A stretch of DNA of 64,000 bases from an uncultured Owenweeksia sp. Lineage in GTDB: Bacteria; Bacteroidota; Bacteroidia; Flavobacteriales; Schleiferiaceae. Where the stretch lies: positions 62,001 through 126,000 of the forward strand of contig CAKZRR010000021.1 in NCBI GenBank assembly GCA_937146805.1. The letters are read 5' to 3'. This document shows positions 20,471 through 31,057 of this stretch, in pieces (the stretch's first letter is position 1; each line of letters begins with the position of its first letter). The translations under genes and the position numbers were made by a program. The notes beneath the pieces were generated by a model. That model did no database searches and was not told the DNA's origin. It saw only the letters and a program-made list of their open reading frames with translations.

Positions 20471-22108
20471 ATGCTAGCAAAAATCAATCCAACCACCACC
20501 CAAAGCTGGGCAAAATTGCAGGAACACCGCCAAACATGGCAGAGCACTCACCTTAACAACTGTTTTAAAGAGCAGCCCAATAGATTTGATGATTTTACCC
20601 TGAAATTTGATGATTTCCTTTTTGATTTTTCGAAGAACAAAATTAATACTACTACACTTTCCATTTTAAAAGAATTATTTGAGGAGTGCGAGGTGCCGCA
20701 ATCCATTCAAAAACAATTTAGTGGTAAGGCGATAAATGAAACTGAGAATAGAGCGGTGTTACATACTGCCCTTCGCAATTTTAGTGGCAGACCTGTTATG
20801 GTAGATGGCCAAGACGTAATGCCCGCAGTGCAAAACGTATTAAAGCAAATGAAACGCTTTTCGGAGGCTGTAATTTCAGGCGAAAGCCGAGGCTATAGCC
20901 AAAAACCTATTATCGATATCGTAAATATTGGAATTGGCGGATCGGACTTGGGGCCTGTGATGGTGTACGAAGCACTTAAACCATACCGGGTAAAACATAT
21001 AAACTGCCACTTTGTATCTAATGTAGATGGCGCAGATATAGCGGAAACATTGGAGGGCTTAAATACCGAAACCACCTTATTTGTAATTGCCTCTAAAACC
21101 TTTACCACCCAAGAAACCATGACCAACGCGCATACCGCTCGTACATGGTTTTTAGAAAATGGTGGAAATGAAAAGGCCATTGCTCAACATTTTGCAGCCG
21201 TTAGCACCAACGCACAAGCAGTGGTAAATTTTGGCATTGACTCTGAAAACATGTTTGAGTTTTGGGATTGGGTTGGAGGCCGTTACTCAGTTTGGTCTGC
21301 TATCGGCCTTAGCTTATGTTTAGGATTGGGTTACGATGTTTTTGAACAATTTTTGAAAGGTGCCCACCAAATGGATGAGCATTTTAGCAGCAGCCCGTTT
21401 GAAAAAAACATTCCCATGCAAATGGCGGCTATTGGTATTTGGTACAACAACTTTTGGGATGCCCATACCGAAGCTATCATTCCTTACTACCAAAACATGC
21501 ATCGTTTTGCCGCTTACTTTCAGCAAGGTAATATGGAGAGTAATGGCAAATCGGTAGATAGATCTCAGCAAAAAATAGACTACCAAACGGGTCCAATTGT
21601 GTGGGGAGAACCAGGAACTAATGGGCAACATGCTTTCTTTCAATTAATACACCAAGGCACTCGCACCATACCTTGTGATTTTATTGGCTTTAGCCAAAGT
21701 CCTTATAAGTTACCAGGACATCACGCCAAGTTTATGGCTAACTTTTTTGCCCAAACTGAAGCGCTTATGAAGGGTAAAACAAAACACACAGCCGAAATAG
21801 AACTAATTGAAAACAACGGAGATAAAGTCTTAGCAGCGTATAAAGAATTTGAAGGCAACAAACCCACCACTACTATTTTAGGCAAAATGCCTACGCCTGA
21901 AAGTATTGGGCAGCTGGTAGCCTGTTACGAACATAAAATATTTTGCCAAGGCGTGGTTTGGAATATCTATTCGTTTGACCAATGGGGCGTAGAACTAGGC
22001 AAACAATTAGCCTCACAAATATTACCTAAACTACAAAACTCCGATTCATTGGATAGCCACGATAGTTCAACTAACGGACTCATCTCCTTTTTTAGAGAAA
22101 ATAGCTAA
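20471..22108 (+). CDS. pgi: Glucose-6-phosphate isomerase
   Basis: [77 protein letters not shown]. Confidence 0.98.
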   Translation: MLAKINPTTTQSWAKLQEHRQTWQSTHLNNCFKEQPNRFDDFTLKFDDFLFDFSKNKINTTTLSILKELFEECEVPQSIQKQFSGKAINETENRAVLHTALRNFSGRPVMVDGQDVMPAVQNVLKQMKRFSEAVISGESRGYSQKPIIDIVNIGIGGSDLGPVMVYEALKPYRVKHINCHFVSNVDGADIAETLEGLNTETTLFVIASKTFTTQETMTNAHTARTWFLENGGNEKAIAQHFAAVSTNAQAVVNFGIDSENMFEFWDWVGGRYSVWSAIGLSLCLGLGYDVFEQFLKGAHQMDEHFSSSPFEKNIPMQMAAIGIWYNNFWDAHTEAIIPYYQNMHRFAAYFQQGNMESNGKSVDRSQQKIDYQTGPIVWGEPGTNGQHAFFQLIHQGTRTIPCDFIGFSQSPYKLPGHHAKFMANFFAQTEALMKGKTKHTAEIELIENNGDKVLAAYKEFEGNKPTTTILGKMPTPESIGQLVACYEHKIFCQGVVWNIYSFDQWGVELGKQLASQILPKLQNSDSLDSHDSSTNGLISFFRENS

Positions 22109-22141
22109 ACACCCTACCATTTTAATGCACTGGTATTTCAG

Positions 22142-22171
22142 CGCCCTTTCGTTTTGATAGGGCGTTTTTTT
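22142..22171 (+). terminator. Rho-independent terminator after pgi
   Basis: cgccct-loop-agggcg followed by T7. Confidence 0.8.
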
Positions 22172-22179
22172 ATGGGCAC

Positions 22180-22201
22180 CATCCTCGTGAACACGAGGAT
22201 G
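22180..22201. repeat. Perfect 10-bp inverted repeat catcctcgtg-aa-cacgaggatg
   Basis: Direct inspection of sequence. Confidence 0.9.
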
Positions 22202-22240
22202 TCACAACAATATGTAAATCAGCATCTTAAAATAAAAAGC

Positions 22241-22262
22241 TGCCTGGGTGAACACCATGGCA
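22241..22262. repeat. Imperfect inverted repeat tgcctgggtg-aa-caccatggca (8 of 10 pairs)
   Basis: Same gtg-aa-cac core as the repeat at 22180-22201. Confidence 0.7.
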
Positions 22263-22305
22263 CAGTATTTCAATAATAGAATATCAAATTAAACATTCAA
22301 CTACC

Positions 22306-23175
22306 ATGAAAAAAGTATTGTTAGCCGCTATTGCATTGCCTCTTTTAGTGGCTTGTGGCCAAGAGATTAAAAACGAGAACATCCGTTTAACAGGAGAAAA
22401 CGAACAGCTTTCTGCCGATTTAAAAGAACAAGAACAGCAAATGGATGATTTCATTGCTACGTTTACTCAAATTCAAGATAACCTAGCTCAAATTAGAGAG
22501 CGTGAAGAAAGCATTCAACAAGCTACAGATGGTGAAGTTGAAGGTGCAGGAAATGCCCAAGACCGGGTTCTTAGTGATATTGAGTCAATCAATGAACTGT
22601 TGAACTCTAACAAAACCGAAATTACTGAGCTTACCGATAAAATTGGAAGATACAGCTATGAGGTAGGTAAGTTCAAAAAAATGGTTTCTACGCTAAATAC
22701 CGAAATCGAAGTAAAGGATAAGCAAGTATTAGAGCTTAAAGAAGACTTAGCCTCTATGAACTTCGAAATGACCAAGTTAAACTCTAAATTAGAAGTTGAA
22801 ACAGCTGCTAATCGTGAGAAAACGGCCGTTATAAAAGCCCAAAAAGAAAGCTTAAACACTGCTTTTTACACTGTGGGAACATTTAAAGAATTAAACTCTA
22901 ACAAAGTGTTAGACAAAAAAGGTGGTGTAATTGGTATCGGAAGAACCAAAGCATTGGCTGATGATTTTAACAAGGATTACTTTACTCGAATAGACATTTC
23001 AAAAACAGCTATCATTCCAATTAACTCGGATGATGATGATGTGAAATTGGTAAGCAGCCACCCAACGGATTCGTACAAGTGGAACAAACAAGACGACCAA
23101 GTGGTAAGTTTAGAAATTACCAACGCCAAAAAGTTTTGGAAATCGTCAAAGTATTTAGTGGTTTTGGTTGATTAA
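22306..23175 (+). CDS. Coiled-coil lipoprotein of unknown function
   Basis: Lipobox LPLLVACGQE and long heptad-like region. Confidence 0.75.
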   Translation: MKKVLLAAIALPLLVACGQEIKNENIRLTGENEQLSADLKEQEQQMDDFIATFTQIQDNLAQIREREESIQQATDGEVEGAGNAQDRVLSDIESINELLNSNKTEITELTDKIGRYSYEVGKFKKMVSTLNTEIEVKDKQVLELKEDLASMNFEMTKLNSKLEVETAANREKTAVIKAQKESLNTAFYTVGTFKELNSNKVLDKKGGVIGIGRTKALADDFNKDYFTRIDISKTAIIPINSDDDDVKLVSSHPTDSYKWNKQDDQVVSLEITNAKKFWKSSKYLVVLVD

Positions 23176-23196
23176 GAGCCCTCAACCAAATAACAG

Positions 23197-23227
23197 AAAC
23201 CCCTTAAGCCCCGCTTAAGGGGTTTTT
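23197..23227 (+). terminator. Rho-independent terminator
   Basis: aaaccccttaagc-ccc-gcttaaggggttttt. Confidence 0.9.
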
Positions 23228-23261
23228 AATTTTTAGGCCATCGCCAAACAAGCCTAATAGT

Positions 23262-23269
23262 TACCTTTG
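23262..23269 (+). promoter_or_regulatory. Putative -7 element TACCTTTG
   Basis: TAnnTTTG match 15 nt before the ATG at 23285. Confidence 0.5.
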
Positions 23270-23284
23270 GCCAAAATCAATTTT

Positions 23285-23719
23285 ATGTACGCCATACTTA
23301 AAACCATTCATGGGCAGCTGCCCTTTTTACTGTTGGCCGCTTTAAGCGTAGCCGTTGTTATTTTTAGCCTTAAATTAATTCAAAAAGGCCCTTTTGCTAA
23401 AGCAGATAAAAGCTTGGCCTTAATCACTTTGATTTTTACCCATGTACAACTTCTATTGGGTATCATATTATACTTTGTAAGTCCACTTGTTAAGGAGGCC
23501 TTAAACTCAGGTGAAATGATGTCTAATGCTGCGCATCGTTTTAACGCCATTGAACATGGTTTAACCATGATTTTTGCCATTGTACTAATTACAGCGGGTT
23601 ACTCCAAATCAAAGAAAAAAACCGAAGATGCCGCTAAGTTTAAAACCCTAGTTATTTTTTACGGATTGGGTTTAATTCTCGCGCTAAGCAGAATACCTTG
23701 GAATACTTGGTTAAGCTAA
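23285..23719 (+). CDS. Small integral membrane protein, four predicted TM helices
   Basis: ATG at 23285 preferred over the track start at 23267, which overlaps the promoter motif. Confidence 0.7.
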   Translation: MYAILKTIHGQLPFLLLAALSVAVVIFSLKLIQKGPFAKADKSLALITLIFTHVQLLLGIILYFVSPLVKEALNSGEMMSNAAHRFNAIEHGLTMIFAIVLITAGYSKSKKKTEDAAKFKTLVIFYGLGLILALSRIPWNTWLS

Positions 23720-23722
23720 GCT

Positions 23723-24919
23723 ATGATTGAAACCAAAAAGAAAATAGGCACCGAACCCGAAACGGCTGTACTCATTGGCTTGTTAAGCCAATTTCAACCT
23801 AAAGAGAAACTGGAAGAATATTTAGATGAGCTTGAGTTTTTAGCCGATACCGCTGGAGCGATTTGCAAAAAGCGATTTTGGCAAAAGTTAGATAAACCCA
23901 ACCCAAAAACATTATTGGGCTCTGGTAAAATTCAAGAGGTAGCTCAATATATTAAGGAGTACGAAATTGATTTAGCCATTTTTGATGATGAACTCAGTCC
24001 TTCTCAGCTCAAAAATGTGGAGCAAATTTTGGAGTGCAAAGTGCTTGATCGCACCAACCTCATTCTAGATATTTTTGCCAGTCGTGCCCAAACTTCTTAT
24101 GCTCGAACGCAAGTAGAACTAGCACAGTATCAATACTTACTGCCACGCCTTACTAATTTATGGACACACCTCAGCAAACAAAAAGGAGGTATTGGCATGA
24201 AAGGTCCTGGGGAACGCGAAATTGAAACAGATCGTAGAATTATTAGAGATAAGATTAGCCTACTTAAAAAGGACTTGCTTAAAATTGATAAGCAAATGGC
24301 CATTCAAAGAGGCAACCGCGGTTCGCTTATTAGAGTGGCCTTGGTAGGGTATACCAATGTGGGCAAGTCTACCATTATGAATATGCTGAGTAAATCTGAG
24401 GTGTTTGCCGAAAATAAACTCTTTGCCACGCTGGATACCACTGTTAGAAAGGTCGTGTTACAAAACCTTCCTTTTTTATTGAGCGATACCGTGGGCTTTA
24501 TCCGTAAGCTGCCTACCCAACTTATTGAATCGTTTAAATCTACATTAGATGAAGTGCGTGAGGCCGATGTTTTGGTGCATGTGGTGGATATTTCGCACCC
24601 AAACTTTGAAGAGCACATTGAAACCGTAAACCGTACTATTGCTGAGATTGATGGCAATGAAAAACCTACCATTATGGTTTTTAATAAAATCGATCAATAT
24701 ACATTTGAAGAAAAAGAGGAAGACGACCCTAATCCAGCTACTAAAAAGAATTACAGCTTAAGCGATTGGAAAAAAACTTGGTATGCCAAGGCAGATCAAA
24801 ATGTAGTATTCATTTCGGCTATCAAAAAAACCAATATTGATGATTTAAAGGGGCGTATGTATGAAACTATTGCTGAGCATCACGCTATTCGGTTTCCCTA
24901 CAACAACTTTTTGTACTAA
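23723..24919 (+). CDS. hflX: GTPase HflX
   Basis: GGIGMKGPGEREIETDRR; ALVGYTNVGKST; DTVGFIRKLPTQLIESFKSTLDEV. Confidence 0.97.
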   Translation: MIETKKKIGTEPETAVLIGLLSQFQPKEKLEEYLDELEFLADTAGAICKKRFWQKLDKPNPKTLLGSGKIQEVAQYIKEYEIDLAIFDDELSPSQLKNVEQILECKVLDRTNLILDIFASRAQTSYARTQVELAQYQYLLPRLTNLWTHLSKQKGGIGMKGPGEREIETDRRIIRDKISLLKKDLLKIDKQMAIQRGNRGSLIRVALVGYTNVGKSTIMNMLSKSEVFAENKLFATLDTTVRKVVLQNLPFLLSDTVGFIRKLPTQLIESFKSTLDEVREADVLVHVVDISHPNFEEHIETVNRTIAEIDGNEKPTIMVFNKIDQYTFEEKEEDDPNPATKKNYSLSDWKKTWYAKADQNVVFISAIKKTNIDDLKGRMYETIAEHHAIRFPYNNFLY

Positions 24920-24950
24920 AACTGTACCTTAGGAGCAAACTAAAAAAACC

Positions 24951-26669
24951 ATGACCTATCGTTGGCTCCAAAAAGCCACCACCAATACAGCCGCTGTAAA
25001 AAAACTCAACGAGTCACTTAATATTTCCGGTACGCTAGCCGAAATTTTGGTACAAAGAGGTATTCTTGATTTTGAAGAAGCAAAATCTTTTTTTCGGCCT
25101 CAGTTGGAAATGCTGCACGATCCTTTTTTGATGAAAGATATGGCCAAGGCCGTAGAAGAGATTGAAACGGCTATTGGCCACGATGAAAAAATTATGGTGT
25201 ATGGCGATTACGATGTAGATGGCACCACCGCTGTTTCGGTAGTTTACTCGTTCCTAAAAAAACAATACCCAAATGTAATAAGCTATATTCCTGATAGATA
25301 CAAGGAAGGTTATGGTATTTCGTTGGCCGGAATTGACTTTGCCGAAAGCGAAGGTTGTAAACTTATTATAGCACTGGATTGCGGCATTAAGGCCATTAAG
25401 CAGGTAAGCTATGCCAGTGAAAAAGGCATCGATTTTATTATTTGCGATCACCATCAACCAGGACAGGAGCTACCCCAAGCCAAGGCTATACTCAACCCAA
25501 AACAAGCCGACTGCCATTACCCTTTTGATGAGCTGAGCGGCTGTGGAGTAGGCTTTAAACTGGTTCAGGCATTATGCCAACATTGGAGCCTACCCGATAA
25601 CCTTTGGCAACAATACCTAGATTTAGTTGCGGTAAGTATTGGAGCTGATATTGTTCCCATAGTGGGCGAAAATCGCGTACTAGCTTATTACGGTTTGAAA
25701 AAAATAAATGAAAACCCAAGCGAAGGAATTCATTGGCTTAAAGTTAATGCGGGCAAAGAAAAAGATGTGTTGTCCATTTCGGATGTTGTTTTTCTGCTTG
25801 GACCACGAATAAACGCTGCTGGCAGGATTTCGCATGGTAAACTAGCGGTAGCATTACTTACAGGAACCGTAGATAGTGAGTTAGAAAACATAGCCAATAC
25901 CATTGGGGAGCAAAATCAAAACAGAAAGGAACTGGACAGCTCCATCACGAAAGAGGCGCTCCAAATGATTATCGACCAAAAGGAGGAAAAGCGTAGAACA
26001 ACCGTGCTTTTTAAAGCCGATTGGCACAAAGGAGTTATTGGAATTGTAGCCTCTCGCCTAATTGAAAATCATTACCGTCCTACGGTAGTTTTCACTGAAA
26101 GCAATGGGGTACTAGCAGGCTCTGCACGATCCGTACACGGATTTAATGTTTACGATGCCCTTAACGACTGTAGTGATATTTTAGAACAGTTTGGTGGCCA
26201 TAAGTACGCAGCAGGAATGACTCTAAAACTGGAGCAATTTGAAGCTTTTAAAACTCGTTTTGAGCAAGTGGTAACCAACACGATACTACCCGAGCAATTA
26301 ACGCCTCAGTTAACCATTGACGCTACGCTTTTATTTAAAGACTTAACTCCTAAGTTTTATAGAGTAATGCACCAAATGGGGCCTTTTGGCCCGCAGAATA
26401 TGGCACCTACTTTTGTTAGTCATCATTTATTAGATGCTGGAAGCAAAAAAGTTGGAGCGGACAAAACACATCTTCATGTGAGATTAAAGTGCCCCGACAC
26501 TAACTTAATGTTTAAAGGAATTGCTTTTGGTATGGCGCCATTGCTAGCAGTTTTACAAAGTGGCGATCCCATCTCGGTTGTCTACCATGTAGAAGAAAAT
26601 AGCTTTAGAGGGGAAACGCAACTTCAACTCAGAATTAAAGATTTAAAACTCACCGCCAACACCAATTAA
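24951..26669 (+). CDS. recJ: Single-stranded-DNA-specific exonuclease RecJ
   Basis: DHH motifs: VYGDYDVDGTTAVS, ALDCGIK, DHHQPGQELP; GPRINAAGRI; GGHKYAAGMTL. Confidence 0.97.
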   Translation: MTYRWLQKATTNTAAVKKLNESLNISGTLAEILVQRGILDFEEAKSFFRPQLEMLHDPFLMKDMAKAVEEIETAIGHDEKIMVYGDYDVDGTTAVSVVYSFLKKQYPNVISYIPDRYKEGYGISLAGIDFAESEGCKLIIALDCGIKAIKQVSYASEKGIDFIICDHHQPGQELPQAKAILNPKQADCHYPFDELSGCGVGFKLVQALCQHWSLPDNLWQQYLDLVAVSIGADIVPIVGENRVLAYYGLKKINENPSEGIHWLKVNAGKEKDVLSISDVVFLLGPRINAAGRISHGKLAVALLTGTVDSELENIANTIGEQNQNRKELDSSITKEALQMIIDQKEEKRRTTVLFKADWHKGVIGIVASRLIENHYRPTVVFTESNGVLAGSARSVHGFNVYDALNDCSDILEQFGGHKYAAGMTLKLEQFEAFKTRFEQVVTNTILPEQLTPQLTIDATLLFKDLTPKFYRVMHQMGPFGPQNMAPTFVSHHLLDAGSKKVGADKTHLHVRLKCPDTNLMFKGIAFGMAPLLAVLQSGDPISVVYHVEENSFRGETQLQLRIKDLKLTANTN

Positions 26670-27958
26670 GCTGAAGGTTGGGCAGGTTTAGGCTCCTCCA
26701 AAATCAGTGCGTCTACTTTGGCCTTTTGTACCCTCATAAAATTTAAATACTCCGCTTTATATTCCTCTTTAATAGGTTCGGCTTCTGGTAAATCTTGACG
26801 TAGAGGATCTACCTGCGTTCCATTTTTCCAAAAGCGATAGCATACATGCGGACCTGTTGCCAAACCAGTGCTTCCCACATAACCAATCACATCACCTTGT
26901 TTTACCACTTTGCCATTTCGCATGCCTTTGGCAAATTTGCTCATATGTAAATACTGTGTGGTATAGGTACTGTTATGGCGCACCTTTACATAATTACCAT
27001 TGCCACTTGTATAAGCTGCTGCTATTACGGTTCCATCGGCTGTAGCCATAATAGGTGTTCCATGAGGAGCCGCATAATCGGTTCCCAAATGCGACTTCCA
27101 ACGCTTTAAAACGGGATGAAACCTGCGTGGAGTATAGCGGCTCGAAATACGGCTGTAATTCAAGGGTGCCTTCAAAAAAGCTTTCCGCAGCGTTTTTCCA
27201 TTTTCATCAAAATAGTCGCTGTACGTAGAGTCCTTGCTAAATTGAAATGAATAAAAATCGCGGTCTCCATGATTAAAATTAGCCGCTACAATTTTAGAAA
27301 TACCTACTGAAACTGTATCGTCAATAAACTGCTCTTCATAAATAACCTTAAAATTATCTCCCTTTTGAATCCGAAAAAAGTCGATGCTCCATGCATAAAT
27401 ATTTGCCAGGTTCATGGTCAGCTCAACCGAGGCTCCTTGCTCCATTAAAGTTTGATACAGAGAGGAATAAATGGTGCCGCTCACGGTTTTTGTTTGCAAC
27501 GTAACTTCTTTCTCTGCTCTACTTACCGAACCCGAATCTCTTAAATCAAAAATATAATAAGCCACAGCACTGGCCTCATACACCATATAACTCGCTACCA
27601 AGCTGCTATCTTGCTCTGCGCAAAAAAGCGTATATGGTTTTCCCACACGTAGTTTTCTAACATCAAAAGTCTCCTTATGCTCAGTGGCAATGGCGTGTAT
27701 TTTTTCATAACCTACACCATACTCCAATAAAATGTTACCAAAGCTTTCGCCTGATTTAACCACCTTATCTACCAACTGAAAAGAATCTACAGGCAACCCG
27801 TATTTTAATACCGTTTGCTGCGTTGCCATTTCTTCTCGTTCCTCTAAGCTCGAATTCTCAACTTCAGCCGTATTCCCTGGACTGTATTTATAAATAAATC
27901 CTCCTACTAAAACCAAACCCAGCAGGCCCAGCACTATCCACATCAGCTTTTTATTCAT
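26666..27958 (-). CDS. M23 family metallopeptidase (LysM-like region plus peptidase)
   Basis: HLGTDYAAPHGTPIMATADGTVIAAAYTSGNGNYVKVRHNSTYTTQYLHMSKFA; start placed at MNKKLMW. Confidence 0.9.
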   Translation of the reverse strand: MNKKLMWIVLGLLGLVLVGGFIYKYSPGNTAEVENSSLEEREEMATQQTVLKYGLPVDSFQLVDKVVKSGESFGNILLEYGVGYEKIHAIATEHKETFDVRKLRVGKPYTLFCAEQDSSLVASYMVYEASAVAYYIFDLRDSGSVSRAEKEVTLQTKTVSGTIYSSLYQTLMEQGASVELTMNLANIYAWSIDFFRIQKGDNFKVIYEEQFIDDTVSVGISKIVAANFNHGDRDFYSFQFSKDSTYSDYFDENGKTLRKAFLKAPLNYSRISSRYTPRRFHPVLKRWKSHLGTDYAAPHGTPIMATADGTVIAAAYTSGNGNYVKVRHNSTYTTQYLHMSKFAKGMRNGKVVKQGDVIGYVGSTGLATGPHVCYRFWKNGTQVDPLRQDLPEAEPIKEEYKAEYLNFMRVQKAKVDALILEEPKPAQPSA

Positions 27959-28080
27959 CGCTACAAATCTCCAAATACATTTAATAAACGCGCAAATATA
28001 AAATCTTAGCACATGCCTTCTTCACTAATTTGCTTTGGTTGTTAACCAAAAAACAATGATATTTATCCAAATCTCCAACC

Positions 28081-29448
28081 ATGAAAAAATTTATCGCTTT
28101 AATTGCTATTTCTCTTTGTACCATTGGCTATGGTCAAAATGGTTTACACCTAGATGGGACCAACGATTTTGTAAACACCACCTTTACGGGAGTTAGTGGA
28201 AACTTAAGCCGAACGGTAGAAGCCTGGATAAAAACCACGGCCAATGCCAACCCAAGTTCAAGCGGTGTACAACAAATAATTACCGATTGGGGCGCCTCTA
28301 GCACCGGAGCTCGATTCACTTTTAATATTTTATGGGGCAACGCTTTGCGATTGGAAGTTGCTGGAAACGGGGTAAGCGGCAGCATTGCGGTAAACGATGG
28401 TCAGTGGCACCATGTAGCTGCCGTTTATGATGCCAGCGCCACTTTAAAAGTTTCGTTATATGTAGATGGTGTTTTGGACACCAATGCTAACCTCACTGTT
28501 GCTGTAAACACACTCTCCAGCGTTCCGCTACAAATTGGAAAAAGAGTAGATGGCGCTCGCCATTTTGAAGGCAGTATTGATGAAGTTCGTATTTGGGATT
28601 ATGCCCGTACCCCCGCTGAAATATTGGCCCAAAAAGACAATGAAATTTGTGGAACACCCACTGGGTTAGTGGCTTATTACAAGCTAAACCAAGGAGCCGC
28701 TAGCGGAATAAATACCGGTATTAATACCGCAATTGATTATTCAAGTAATAGCAATAACGGCACACTAAGTAACTTTGGATTAGCCGGTGCCTATTCCAAT
28801 TGGGTAGCAGGCGCAACTTTGGCTACGGGCGCAACAAAGGATAGTATTGCCGTGAACAGTTGTGGTGAGTACTTATCTCCGGCTGGGCATACATATAACA
28901 TAGGCGGAACCTACTTGGATACGCTAATGAACCAGGCAGGCTGTGACTCCCTTCTTACTATAAACCTAAGCGTTTACAGTGTAGACACTACCGTTCTTCA
29001 AGACTCCATTCAATTAACCGCCAATCAATTTGCTACCAGTTACCAATGGGTAGATTGCGATGCTAATTTTACCTTTATTACCGGAGCAACCCAACAAGGT
29101 TACAGTCCAACGCAAAGCGGTAATTATGCGGTAATTATTGATGTAAATGGTTGTATCGATACATCGGAATGTGTAACCTTTTCAGGGATCGATCTAAAAG
29201 ATCATCCATTGCAATCCTTAAAACTTTATCCAAATCCTACTACTGGAGTAGTACATTTTTCATTAAAGGAAAAGGTGAATATTAGAGCACTAAAAATAAA
29301 GAGCGCTACTGGGGTGTGCTTGTTTGAACAGAACCAAAACCTTGAAGACAATCCACTCCTTCATTTTGGATCATACGCCCCCGGTATTTACTTTTTAGAG
29401 ATATGGATTGACGACCGTGTATACACGCGCAAAATACTGGTCAACTAA
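28081..29448 (+). CDS. LamG/concanavalin-like secreted protein with T9SS type A sorting domain
   Basis: WHHVAAVYDASATLKVSLYVDG...FEGSIDEVRIWDYARTPAEI; C-terminal LYPNPTTGVVHF...GIYFLEIWIDDRVYTRKILVN. Confidence 0.9.
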   Translation: MKKFIALIAISLCTIGYGQNGLHLDGTNDFVNTTFTGVSGNLSRTVEAWIKTTANANPSSSGVQQIITDWGASSTGARFTFNILWGNALRLEVAGNGVSGSIAVNDGQWHHVAAVYDASATLKVSLYVDGVLDTNANLTVAVNTLSSVPLQIGKRVDGARHFEGSIDEVRIWDYARTPAEILAQKDNEICGTPTGLVAYYKLNQGAASGINTGINTAIDYSSNSNNGTLSNFGLAGAYSNWVAGATLATGATKDSIAVNSCGEYLSPAGHTYNIGGTYLDTLMNQAGCDSLLTINLSVYSVDTTVLQDSIQLTANQFATSYQWVDCDANFTFITGATQQGYSPTQSGNYAVIIDVNGCIDTSECVTFSGIDLKDHPLQSLKLYPNPTTGVVHFSLKEKVNIRALKIKSATGVCLFEQNQNLEDNPLLHFGSYAPGIYFLEIWIDDRVYTRKILVN

Positions 29449-29453
29449 AACAG

Positions 29454-30257
29454 CTAGTAAAACTTAATGGGGGTTATGATGTTTTTGTAATCCACTAGGT
29501 CAATTTTGATGCTTCCCACCAATAAATCCGCTTCAAGGCGCATTGGGATTCTATTGGCATCATCCGTAACCCAGATGGTTAAACTTTCCTTATCGTCAAA
29601 CACTCTACCTGATTGAACTACTGGAATAAACTTTTGGCAACGTACTTTACCCCACTTGGTTTTAAGCATGGCCGTACCAATAAACTTGTATCCAAAGGCA
29701 AAATTATCATAATCCAAAAACATATCTACCGGAATCATCTTGCCTTTAGTCAAACTCCCTGTTGGGAGACACCTTGAATAATAAAAGGTGCTTAATAAAT
29801 CTTGCGAAAAAGGCTTCATCGGATATGTTTTAGTAGAACTCTTCAGAATATCCTTTACCTCATTGGATTCATGATCAAAAGTAAGGTGCCGGTTAATTTT
29901 ATACCCCCCTTCATTCACATCTCTAATAAACTCTACAGGCACCAACTTCTCAGTATCCATATAGGTTTGGTAAGTGTCTCGCGTTTTAAAAAACCACTCG
30001 GCCATACCCACCGATTTGCCTTTGCCAATCATGTGGTAAGTGCTTCTTCCATTTTTGGTGGTCGTTCCCTTTACCTCTAAAGTAGCCACTCCAGCATCAA
30101 TAATACCGTAATGAATTCTGAATTTAAGGTACTCTCCCACCTTAAATCCTGGGGAAGTAACCTTTCGGGTATCAGGTTGCATCGAATTGGTTTGCGCCAA
30201 TCCACCTTGTAAAAAACTAAAGAGTATGATTAAAAGACTAAAGCGTTTCATGTCCAT
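29454..30257 (-). CDS. DUF3108-like secreted protein
   Basis: Signal peptide; FKVGEYLKFRIHYGIIDAGVATLEVKG. Confidence 0.75.
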   Translation of the reverse strand: MDMKRFSLLIILFSFLQGGLAQTNSMQPDTRKVTSPGFKVGEYLKFRIHYGIIDAGVATLEVKGTTTKNGRSTYHMIGKGKSVGMAEWFFKTRDTYQTYMDTEKLVPVEFIRDVNEGGYKINRHLTFDHESNEVKDILKSSTKTYPMKPFSQDLLSTFYYSRCLPTGSLTKGKMIPVDMFLDYDNFAFGYKFIGTAMLKTKWGKVRCQKFIPVVQSGRVFDDKESLTIWVTDDANRIPMRLEADLLVGSIKIDLVDYKNIITPIKFY

Positions 30258-30301
30258 GTATTTTCGGTCGAAAATACAAATTGGATGCCAAGCTCTACAT
30301 T

Positions 30302-30562
30302 TTATTTTCCAAGACTACCTGAAATAGAACCACGAATTGCTCCATAAGCATCATCAATGGCACTGTCATAACCTGGAATTAAATCAATATTGAAATAGCG
30401 CTTAATTTCTAGCAACGCCAAAATGAGGATGCAAAACCAAGTAATCATTCCTGTTGTTTTAAAGATAATGTTGAAATTATCCCAAAAGATTATTTTCTTA
30501 TCGTTCACAAGATTTACGCTTGTCTTGGTTATTTCTTTTTCTGAGAGTAGAGTAGAGTACAT
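30302..30562 (-). CDS. Small single-TM protein, copy A of a tandem paralogous pair
   Basis: Shares the pattern NFxIxFK...LxEIKxYxxIDxIPGxxxxIDDxY with the ORF at 30756-31016. Confidence 0.7.
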   Translation of the reverse strand: MYSTLLSEKEITKTSVNLVNDKKIIFWDNFNIIFKTTGMITWFCILILALLEIKRYFNIDLIPGYDSAIDDAYGAIRGSISGSLGK

Positions 30563-30755
30563 AGATAGTTATTTTAGACCTACTATCAACCAAACAACAT
30601 TCCTAATTCTTATTTAATATTCTATTTTCAACAATTAAAACACATAAAGTACTAAAATACAGTGTGTTAACTATTTTTGAATTTAACAAAATCTGTAGTG
30701 CAAATCTTATTTGTAAATTCCCTAAATGAGAATTGGTACCATTATTAGATTAAGA

Positions 30756-31016
30756 TCAGCGGAAAATATTACTCATCCCTCCTTTGGCAGAGGCATAAAT
30801 ATCATCAATAGAAGTGTTTACTCCAGGTATTACATCAATATCGTAGTAATCCTTTATTTCGAACAGTGTGAAAATAAACACCACGGACCATACGCAGACC
30901 ATGACGAACTTAAATACTATTTTAAAGTTTTCTCTTCGCTTAAAGCGACTTTCGGAGAATGAACCAAACATATAGAGTAGAGAGTTTAGTAATTCAATTG
31001 TGCTATCTATTTCCAA
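30756..31016 (-). CDS. Small single-TM protein, copy B of a tandem paralogous pair
   Basis: Same length (86 aa) and C-terminal pattern as copy A. Confidence 0.7.
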   Translation of the reverse strand: MEIDSTIELLNSLLYMFGSFSESRFKRRENFKIVFKFVMVCVWSVVFIFTLFEIKDYYDIDVIPGVNTSIDDIYASAKGGMSNIFR

Positions 31017-31057
31017 ATGTACGGAAATTTTAGCTGCGAATTAAACTCTAAATCACT

